The notes beneath the pieces were generated by a model that was not told where the DNA came from, did no database searches, and worked only from the letters and a program-made list of their open reading frames with translations. From Sanderia malayensis (taxonomy: Eukaryota > Cnidaria > Scyphozoa > Semaeostomeae > Pelagiidae): 64,000 bases of DNA. The first letter of the stretch is position 1. Each line of letters starts with the position of its first letter. Location: assembly GCA_013076295.1 (NCBI GenBank), contig RQOL01000658.1, positions 1,612,001-1,676,000 on the forward strand, read 5' to 3'. This document shows positions 34,292-44,100 of the stretch, piece by piece. A program made the translations under genes and the position numbers.

Positions 34292-36265
34292 TCAACTGAA
34301 ATCATAAACCATTTGAGCAGTTGGTGCCATTTGGTACATTTTTCGTCTAACTTTAATCAAATCAGCATGCATTGTCTTGAGAAATTCAGGTTTTTCTTCC
34401 AACAGGAAGGACATCTGTCTGATATCTTCCACGACATCCCGGAATGCAGTACCTTCCGATGAAACTACAGTTGTCTCTACGCTTGTCTCTCGAAGTTGAA
34501 TTTCAGCACAAGCAGATTCACATTCCTGATCATTATCGCTATTATTCTCAACAAAATCAACTTCTGATTCCGAAATGGTTTCATTGGCATTGTCAGGAAA
34601 AGAAATATCATGCAAACATCCCCTTTGCATCCTTCTTGCTTTGGAAATGTGGTTTTTGATTGTTTTCAGTTGTGGGTAAAATCGTCTGTTGCTTTTCTCG
34701 GGCAATGCTTCACCATCTCCAGTAAACATCTCATCCCTAACAACTTCGTTTAAGTGTCGACGAACTTCACTTACACCGGACACGCCTCCTTGAACCAAAT
34801 CCACAATTTTCTTTGCCAAATAAGGGTCAATACCTTGACAGGGTCCAGCAGACTGACAATGAAGGAAAATTAAACTAAAATTACAACGAGAAGTTAAGAT
34901 AAAAAGACTTCATAAAAATTCCAAAGATTTTATTCTTGCAATGTGTATCACAACTCATATTCTTCAATACCTCTCCGACTGCATGGTTTCTATGGCTGCT
35001 AATAGTTGGTATTAAAAGTAAAAAGATCCTTTGAAAGTTGACCACAGCTTTATCTTCGATCAAAGACCTTAAATGCTTTGAAGTAACTTTTCGATGCCAA
35101 CTTGTATTTGCTGCTAACTACATGGAATGTAAAAGAGAATTGTGTGCATGAGAAGACTCAAAATATTTGTACGTTCTTATATAAAAAATTTACTTGCCTA
35201 CACCAAGAAACAAACCATTTATAACCTTATAAAATAAACGTAAAGTCCACATCACTAATAAAGATTACAGGGACTTGAGGAGAGGGGCTCTTCCCCTTAC
35301 AATTTCCAAAACATAAGATGCACCTTTCAACAAATTTAAAACTTTTTCAGAAATCAATGAAATTTGTTATCTATCTCTCCCCAATAATTTCTACCACACA
35401 ACACAATCATGCAGTAGTTGGCACAGCAGTATCTCAAGTGTATATATAATGATGGAATGTATTACCTTGATGTCAGTAAATTTTGCGATTTCCTTAATAA
35501 CAACTTCGGCAGGGCAGTTTTGCTTCTTCGTTTTCTCTGTCATTGTGTATTTTCGCTTTGACCTAAAAATTTCATGCTGCAACCAATAAAAACAGATGAC
35601 TTACTGACAGATATGCAAAATGAGATAATGCAATAAAAATTCCTAGAATTTAGATAGTAATATGTCTCACTCTGTTTTTGTCTGCCTCAGCTTTTTTAAC
35701 CTTGGTCCTTCTATCTTTTCCGTATTGGCAAGCAATATTCTTTTCACCAAGAACGAAGAAAGGAGATCCATCATGTGGAATAAATTTACTTTCCCAAAGA
35801 ACCTTGTGCTTCTTCTGATATAGGTCTAAAAAAATGGATAATGCATGCTTTGAGAGGTGTCACTAAATATGAAGGTCTTGTCGCAAGTAAATCAGAAATA
35901 CTAAAAGTAAATAGCTACTTAAATATTCCAGAAATAGGTACTGCATTATTGGATTACATACCTAGATTTCCAAAATCTTTTAACGCCTTGTAAGTGACAA
36001 AGCGCAAGGTGTGTTCAAGCTCATGTTTCTTCACAATATCTGATGCTTCTTCAAGGGTGTCTGTGAAGTAACTTACCCATTCTACTTCTGTTGTTGATTC
36101 TATGGTGGTAGTATGAAAATTTCAAACGCTTTTTAAGGTGCAAAGCTGCTGTGCTGGGGCACAAATGACGATCGTATAACTTGTTGTATCTAGCTGGGTT
36201 ATATAAATAAACAGAAATGAAAGTTTAGCGTAGCGTATTTATAAATTACCTAAATCTTCTGACAT
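34292..36265 (-). CDS. CARF/ALS2CR8-like protein
   Basis: Six exons, 36265-36250, 36099-35962, 35825-35671, 35576-35466, 35117-34971 and 34852-34292, join in phase to 375 residues. The body resembles the ALS2CR8/CARF domain: an N-terminal aromatic segment (TEVEWVSYFTDTLEEASDIV), a central PHDGSPFFVLGEKNIACQYG stretch followed by a basic run, a cysteine-containing QNCPAEVVIKE motif, the SSHRNHAVGE motif, then LVQGGVSGVSEVRRHLNEVV and NRRFYPQLKTIKNHI. CARF in vertebrates is a calcium-responsive transcription factor; invertebrate relatives are numerous and mostly uncharacterised, so the function is inferred only at family level. The C-terminal ~120 residues are acidic and low in similarity. The first coding exon is only 16 bases, so the start is the weakest part, though phase and splice borders agree. 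Confidence 0.7.
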
Positions 36266-36867
36266 TATTGCTAACGTCTACATCAAAGAAAAATTACGGG
36301 AAGAAAAGTTCCAAAACCAAATCGTATTTTTGTTGGTTGGCCTGGTACAACGGTTGACGAAAGATACCAGTGGTCAAAAGGAGAAGGAAGGACCTTACCG
36401 AGAGTTTCGAAGTACGAGTAACGATTAGTGATACTGCGCAGGAGCGTTTTAGTTGTCCCAGAATCAAAGTGATTAGAAGTTTTTTTCATCAAGGCTTTCC
36501 AAGCATGATGTGTCAAATTGTGAGACAAACACACAGCGACTCTTTCCCTGGATGTTTTGGAAGCTCATTGCAAACAGTTTATTTTTGATTTCTTTCGTTA
36601 AAGTATGATGACAAGCAACTTCCGTAAGTTTTTCTGCGTACCTCTCTCTTTGTCTGTTTGTTCATTTTCTCTTGATTTAATTGCATAGGGATTTGATAGT
36701 TGTGAAATATGTGATGCTGAAAAATTAATAACTAGCGTAGTTGCTTTACCACCCTGTGCGAATATACTCGCGACTCCCCAAGTGCGCACGCATTTGAAAT
36801 GGAAACACCATGGCGATGGGACGGAAACACCTGTTCCTCCCACCGGAGTGCGATTCGGTTCTTATAG
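36266..36867. other. Region upstream of the CARF-like gene
   Basis: Probable promoter and leader of the CARF-like gene. Open frames on both strands at 36283-36588 and at 36598-36843 have no recognised similarity. A GATACTGCGCAGGAGCG segment at about 36429-36446 matches the core of the satellite at 46697-49010. Confidence 0.35.
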
Positions 36868-37854
36868 AGTTAAACACTGGACATAATGGTGAAGTGTCGT
36901 TTCGTATAGTGGCTCCGAGTATCGTATAATGGGAAGTGTTATCGTATAATGGAAATACATTTCGTTGAATTGAATAAGGATGAGCGTGTGTCGTGTCGTA
37001 TAGTGGCGACTCTGCTAATCGCGTGATCACTATACGACATACGTACAATAATTTTGTCCAATGTTTAACGGTGCAGTTCACATCGTCGTGCAGCGTGTTT
37101 GATTGACAGCTGTAACAATCGGTGGGAGGATCTAGCTATATTATTACATTCACCTCAATGTCAATCTTTTTGTGCAAGGCACGGGGGTTCTATTAAGAAC
37201 TATTTTATTGTAAGAGTAACAAAAGCGAAACGCGGCTCTGTAGCAACTGATCGACCTCTAGTTTCAGACTAAGTTGGAAATATTTATGCAGGTATATTAC
37301 ACCCAAAAATCTTTGATCAACGCAATAGAAAGAGAGCCTATTTTTTGGAATCTTGATCGTATGTGTTTCTTGAAATATTGCTTATTTCTGACACTGGCCT
37401 AACCTTCTGAACAATAGCTTGGTCCTATGTACATCTACATTTTCATTCCAGCCAGGTGGAGGTGGAGTTGGTTAAGTTCTGGTCGTACACCGTCGGGGCA
37501 TATATTTTTCAGGGCTTTATTTTTGCTTATTTTTGATATTTTCGAATTCTTTTGCTATTGCTATTGCCAGTTGCTATTTTTAGGGATAAAGTCGGTCCCG
37601 ATCCAGCTGTGGGCTGAACTTTCAATAGTCTCAAAACGAGTTTTTCCAGGATTTGTTGTTCATGGAGACGGCTCAGTTACTGTCGTGTTTACTTACATTT
37701 CAATTGTTGGGTTATGTCTGTCATAGTAATGTTCATGTTGAATCATGCCAATTTTGGAAACTTTATTATTCATCTAACAAATCGGTCCATCATGGAAATA
37801 GCTCGGTCTTTTAATCGCGCACCTCCCTGAAAAAATTTTGGATTTGAACAAACC

Positions 37855-37899
37855 AAAACATGATGAACACGCCCCTGGGGTGTGTTCATCATGTTTTGT
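37855..37899. repeat. Perfect short hairpin inside the foldback loop
   Basis: AAAACATGATGAACAC and GTGTTCATCATGTTTT are exact inverse copies separated by an 11-base GC-rich spacer. It lies in the loop of the 2-kb element. Confidence 0.7.
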
Positions 37900-38611
37900 G
37901 TGATTGATACGCTGTTCCGAAGCTCTTTCCCAAAAAAGAAAATGCCAAACATACCCGCAATCAAAAAATCAATTCACAAAATTGTGTTACACAATACTAC
38001 TTTGTTCGTGGCAGTATCAAAACGTTTTTTAGAAAAAGAATACGAAAGTATCAAAAATAAGCAAAAATAAAGCCATGAAAAATATATGCCCCGACGGTGT
38101 ACGACCAGAACTTAACCAACTCCACCTGGCTGGAATGAAAATGTAGATGTACATAGGACCAAGTTATTATGTGTTTCTTGAAATATAAGCAATGTTTCAA
38201 GAAACGCATACGATCAAGATTCCAAAAAATAGGCTCTCTTTCTATTGCATTGATAAAAGATTTTTGGGTGTAATATACCTGCATAAATATTTCCAACTTA
38301 GTCTGAAACTAGAGGTCGATCAGTTGCTACAGAGCCGCGTTTCGCTTTTGTTACTCTTACAATAAAATAGTTCTTAATAGAACCCCCGTGCCTTGCACAA
38401 AAAGATTGACATTGAGGTGAATGTAATAATATAGCTGTCAATCAAACACGCTGCACGACGATGTGAACTGCACCGTTAAACATTGGACAAAATTATTGTA
38501 CGTATGTCGTATAGTGATCACCCGATTAGCAGAGTCGCCACTATACGACACGACACACGCTCATCCTTATTCAATTCAACGAAATGTATTTCCATTTACG
38601 ATAACACATTC

Positions 38612-38614
38612 CAT

Positions 38615-38645
<31 letters not shown>

Positions 38646-38820
38646 CAAATACAAGTTTAAAGGCCGAGATGGCCCATAACTGCTTAAATTTTATACAGCG
38701 GTTTTGATTTACTTTTTTTTACAAACAATAACATAACAATAGAAAAAATTAAGGATACATGTAAAATACTAAATTAAAAAATTGTAAGAAAATCTAAATA
38801 TAGGTACAAATTATGCTCAT
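38612..38820 (-). mobile_element. Retroposed insertion with poly(T) head in right arm
   Basis: About 27 T residues followed by CAAATACAAGTTTAAAGGCC and an AT-rich segment interrupt the right arm; the homologous left-arm sequence is continuous. On the minus strand this reads as an element ending in poly(A), as expected for a SINE or the 3' end of a LINE. No coding capacity seen. Confidence 0.5.
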
Positions 38821-39432
38821 TATACGATACTCGGAGCCACCAAACGAAACGACACTTCACCATTATGTCCAGTGTTTAACTCCATAGGTTCTGCTCAAGA
38901 TGAGGTGAGGCATCCAGCCAAGTCAAGCCATCTTTGTTTGTGTTGTTAGCGAGAAAATACATTATTAATGCATATGGATACTTTTTTCTCTCGGGTGTAG
39001 GTTTTTGCAATAGTTTGTTTGATTTACTTCAGTTCTTAATTCTGTTTTGTTTTGGGGTGGAAGTTATTTATGACAATGGTAAGTTATTATTATATATCAC
39101 AGTCGTTAACTGTTACTTTTATCAATGTCTCTGAAATGGATAGAACATTTATATGAATATGGTCTGGTCTGACTATAATCATGCAACTATAGAAAATATT
39201 TTGCCTCATCAAAATTCTTTTCATTACTTTCATCGTCTTAAGGTATTAGTTAAATTGTCTTAGGCCGGTTTCTTAATTCTTTTATGCACACGTATTTGCT
39301 AAAACATGAAACGAATTGAAACAAGAAGAAAACGATTTCTTTGTTGAAATGTTCCAGTTGAACAAAGGAAATTAGAGAATTTGAAAGCTGCCAAACATCA
39401 TCTCATTATTATGAATGATTTGTTCGTTGTTT

Positions 39433-40546
39433 AAGGCGGGTTTACACGATCGTTTTTTGCCAACATTTTTTTTGATATTGGACTGCGAAGCTGAAGAAGG
39501 ATCGTGTAAATGGCCAAAATTGTTGGCTGGGCATGCTGTTTTTAATCCGCTCATCTGTTGTTAATCACCCATCGTTGTAAATTTTATTTTGATTCAAGGT
39601 CAAAATAAAATCGCTCCATCATTTTTTTTCAAAGACGCCGACAATGCCTGACGTCATGCTTGACTCGAAGGGATTCGAAATCACAAAGTTGGGGTGAAAT
39701 AAGAAACACTAGACCTTTAATTTGCTTTTTCATCAACAGAACAAACGGGAATACTATATTTTTAGGTAAAATATAACAGTTTATACGCAAAAGGTTTTTA
39801 AACGAAAAATCAACAAGTGAATATAGCAACACAAGAACAACAATTGAAGAACATATCTACGAGAAATTTATACTATAAACACTTCCATTGCCATGGAACC
39901 TGTCCAGGTCCAAAAAATGGTCTGCAAATGTCTGTCGAACACTTTTTACAGAGGCCTTGGTATTGTTGCCTTTGGATCTGGGAGGTAAAGGCTGAAGGCA
40001 TGTATTCGATTTCGCTTGTCTCCATCGTCGTTCGATAACAACGTTGCAGAACAGTTTTTGGGCCTGGACAGGTTCCATGGCAATGGAAGTGTTTATAGTA
40101 TAAACTTCTCGTAGATATGTTCTTCAGTTTGAATTGTGTTGCTATATGTATATATTCACTTGTTGATTTTTCGTTTAAAAACCTTTTGCGTATAAACTGT
40201 TATATTTTACCTATAAATATAGTATTCCTGTTTGTTCTGTTGATGAAAAAGCAAATTAAAGGTCTAGTGTTTCTTATTTCACCCCAACTTTGTGATTCTC
40301 GAAACCCTCCGAGTCAAACATGACGTCAGGCATTGTCGGCGTCTTTGAAAAAAAATGATGGAGCGATTTTATTTTGACCTTGAATCAAAATAAAATTTAC
40401 AACGATGGGTGATTAACAACAGATAAGCGGATTAAAAACAGCATGCCCAGCCAACAATTTTGGCCATTTACACGATCCTTCTTCAGCTTCGCAGTCCAAT
40501 ATCAAAAAATATGTTGGCAAAAAACGATCGTGTAAACCCGCCTTTA
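39433..40546. mobile_element. 1.1-kb palindromic foldback element
   Basis: The left end AAGGCGGGTTTACACGATCG and the right end CGATCGTGTAAACCCGCCTT are exact inverse copies. Arms of about 480 bases match nearly throughout, for example GGTAAAATATAACAGTTTAT against ATAAACTGTTATATTTTACC. The unpaired centre is short (about 39920-40045). No transposase is present. Confidence 0.8.
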
Positions 40547-41181
40547 GAAAGCAATATTTGTTGTTGTTTATTTCTTATAGGTCGGGGGAGTGTAGGTAAC
40601 TAATGGTCTTTTTTTCTGAGGGGGAACGGGAGAGTGTGGGGATTCAAAAATCGACGAAAAATAGAGGGAAAACGGAACAATTCAAAATTTGGGAATTTGA
40701 ATTAAAATAAACTGGTGCCCTGCAATAAATCAGTTTACTCTATTCTGTATTCCTGTAATGATAAATAAAACGGAAAAATTTTTAATTAAATATCTTGTTC
40801 TCCTTTTTTTCAATAAAATGCTGTTGGACGTAAGTTTGAAGATCATGCATGAAATATTCAGAGGAATCGCAAAAAGAAAAATATCAATTCAGGCCTAGGT
40901 CCAGATTGGTTACGGCGTACTTCTTTTCTTTTTAAAAAATTGGAAGTACAATACAGTGCGTTTCATGTTTTAGCAATTACGTTTGTGCACGTGACTTCTC
41001 ATTCTTACCTTTTGAACACAAGCAAATAAAATAAATAATTCACTGCGTGTTAGTGGAATATCTGCTCACAATTCTAATCTACAGGTGATCAAATGTGCCT
41101 GTTGGTTTTAGTATACATCACATCTGTCCAAAACTTTCATTCAAGGCCTATAAATTGAAACAGGGGAAAACGACAGCTGAA
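40547..41181. other. Region upstream of the receptor subunit gene
   Basis: AT-rich sequence with no recognisable gene. It should include the promoter and 5' leader of the downstream Cys-loop receptor gene. Confidence 0.4.
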
Positions 41182-44100
41182 ATGCCGGTGACAAGATCTT
41201 TATCAAGACTTCGAAGTCTTTTCATTTTGGCTGGATTGTGTGTAATTTGTGTTGAAAGTGAGTTATTGTACTATTCTTTGTTAATCGTTATAAACACACA
41301 TATATATCGCCCAGTTGCGAACGGTTCTTTCAAATCAACTTCCATATGGTTTTTCTCTATACTTCCCTGTTTATTAGACCTTAGTTTTGTGCAAACATAT
41401 CAAAGCATCTCCCACTAATCAATGTTACAAAGCTACCATTTTACGTAAACTTTGCTCACAATGGGGAGAATATGCTGGATTCTAAGTTTTTATTATTATG
41501 AATGATACTTTGCATATTGACGAGGTTTCAGCATTTATAATAAAACATTCATTGCGTGTGTAACTATTTTCAGATGTAATGGGATAACTAAATTTGATAA
41601 TCATGAAACTTCGCTAGTACATTGAGAAAAATTTCGGATTTGACCCGTTATCAAGTGTCCTTATCAGTTATCATTATAAATTTTATGACTTTTAAAGATT
41701 TATTCACTTAGATTTACAATAATTCTGCTTACAAAGAAAATTCCCTTAAATAAGTACCTTTGACATAGAATTAACAGAGCTAATGGTTTGGAAAGGCTTA
41801 TAACAAGCTTTGTTGAGAAAAGTAAACAAGATATTTCTCCTTCATTATCTTACGACACAATTGCGCCACGGCCTATCTCTATCATCAATATTTTGTGTAC
41901 GAGTTTGTCAGAAAAGAATTAAAAGAATTCTGGATAAGCTTTTAATCTTATTTAAAAGCAGTTAAATGAATTTAACATAAGGTTGAAAGTTCTGTGAAGA
42001 AATTTTGTCAGACACTGCAATGATAAGACAAAAACCCTTTTCATGTTAGCAACTGGAGGCGAGCTTTATAAATTGAAATATATTTTAATATTCAATGTAG
42101 GGTTAAACTATGCTTAAAGAAACATTTATTTTATTTTTTTTTATTAATTTCTCTTAATTAATTTCTTCGGCTTAGCTGGCAGTCATCTTTTTTAGTTTTC
42201 CCGCTTCAGATCGTTTGATTTTGACTTTGTTTTGAAATTAAATTAGAGACAAATAAATTTATGTTCCGTTAAAAGCAAAGTTTAACCGTGCATTAAATAT
42301 TAAACAATGACGGAAACGTTTACATATAAAAAATATATTTTACCTTTTTCCTTTTATATTTTAGCGGCGTTGGTTCACTCGGAGAAAGAGTTGATAGACA
42401 GACTACTTTCAAATCATTCCAAATTCGCCAGACCAGTGAAAAACATTTCTCGTCCAGTCATTGTCGAATTCGGTGCAGAAATTGTACAAATACAAGATCT
42501 AGTGAGATTTTTTATTTTACAATTATAGATTTGCTAATTGCACGCTTTACCATAAGAAATCTGATAGTCCTTGGGGAATTGAAAAAGCTTGCTAATTTAA
42601 AGACACCAAACGGGTTTCCAAACAAATTTCTTTGAAAGAAATATATAATCAAACAAAATTTGTCTTATAATAATAATGAAAGAATTCCAAAGAAGTGCCG
42701 TAACAAGTTTCCGCAAGAAATTATTAGGTCGTAGAGTTAGTAAGACGCCGATAATTATAAATTTTTATATCCCATCTTTATGGCTTTTCCTCACCAAGTG
42801 CACACTATCGCCATCCTACACGCCATCTTTGCTATAAAAAATAATAAATTTTGTCGCTGGTTTTAGCCAGTTTGAGCTACACATTTAAAAAGTATGCATT
42901 ATGCTTTGTTGTGCTCTGTAAAAATGAGAAATTATTGAGAAGTTTTTAGCACAAGAAATTAATTAAAGACGTATAGGTATCTTACAAAGGAAGCATATAG
43001 GCTGTTGCTAAGGGACTTTCGTGTGACTCGAAACATTTGCTTTGGAAATCAATGTTTGCATTTGCCAAATTCCGATTTTAATTTCGAACAAAAAAATTCA
43101 ATAAGAATGCAACGAAATCGACAGTTTCTTAAGGTCAGGTCAGGTCATAAGGTCTCCGTGTCTCAAAACTAATTGCAGCTTTGTTGATTTGTTTGCCTAT
43201 TGCACACATGATTAATTTTGATTATTGAAATCAGCAAATCCACCTGATTAATGCGCGAACTTTCCTAATCAGCAGATGATGCCTCAACAGACATTGAAAA
43301 CAAGTCTTTGGATAAGAATGGTATGCAATTAACAACCTTACAAAAGATTTATAACCTTGCTTAGTTGGCAATTTTACACCTGCACGCAGTCTAAACATGT
43401 AATTTTTTTAAGCTCTCGTTAATTCCTGCTTTCTTTCAGAAGTGGAAAAATGAGCTTATGTCTTGGAACCCTGACGATTTTGGTGGTCTGAGTTTAATCA
43501 CATTGGATTCTCACTCTGTTTGGGTGCCAGATATTGTTCTATACAACCGGTAAAGCTATTATTATTAAGCCTGGTTTCCACATGGTCTTTGAGGTTCGTT
43601 GAGGGTCGCTCAACGGATTTAAATCAACTTTTGACAATGCCTCTGTGTGATTTTTAATCCTTTCAGCGACCCTCAGCGACCCTCAACGACTATATGGAAA
43701 CCAGTTACACAGGGACATTTCTCTGGCTGTGGAGATATCTCGGCTCTCCCTGATTCTTTTATAGTTTTATCTCAGAATTCACTCAAGAAATAGACATTGT
43801 TCGTTACATAACACTTATATCGCTATCAAAAAGGCGTGCACACTCTGCGATATTCTAAAAAGACTGATACACTGACTCATTACACGTGTTTTTACAAAGG
43901 AATGAATCTTACATACAATTAGCCATATAAGGTTAAATAACAAGTTTTTCGGTAAAATAAAAGTAAAAAGCTTCCAATGAGAAAAGTATACGTAAATCGA
44001 CTAACACACCTAAGGCCCCGTTTACACGAGGCCGGATCCATTTGAATCCGAAACAAAATTGATACGGATACGCCTCCCGTTTACACGAGACCAAGCAATC

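Larger units (their letters stand above)
36868..38882. mobile_element. Large (~2.0 kb) inverted-repeat foldback element
   Basis: GAGTTAAACACTGGACATAA opens the left arm, and TTATGTCCAGTGTTTAACTC closes the right. The arms (about 36868-37540 and 38045-38882) match over long stretches, including CGTATAGTGGCGACTC, GGTGCAGTTCACATCGTCGT and AACTAGAGGTCGATCAGT in inverse order. The right arm is interrupted by a T-rich insertion at 38612-38820. The ~500-base loop (37541-38044) has no recognisable gene. Open frames in the two arms are copies of each other, not genes. Confidence 0.8.

Noticed and set aside
36746..38707. Matching open frames in the two arms (start MNCTVKHW)
   Set aside because: They are identical only because the arms are inverted copies; the frame is not maintained beyond the arm and no family is recognised.
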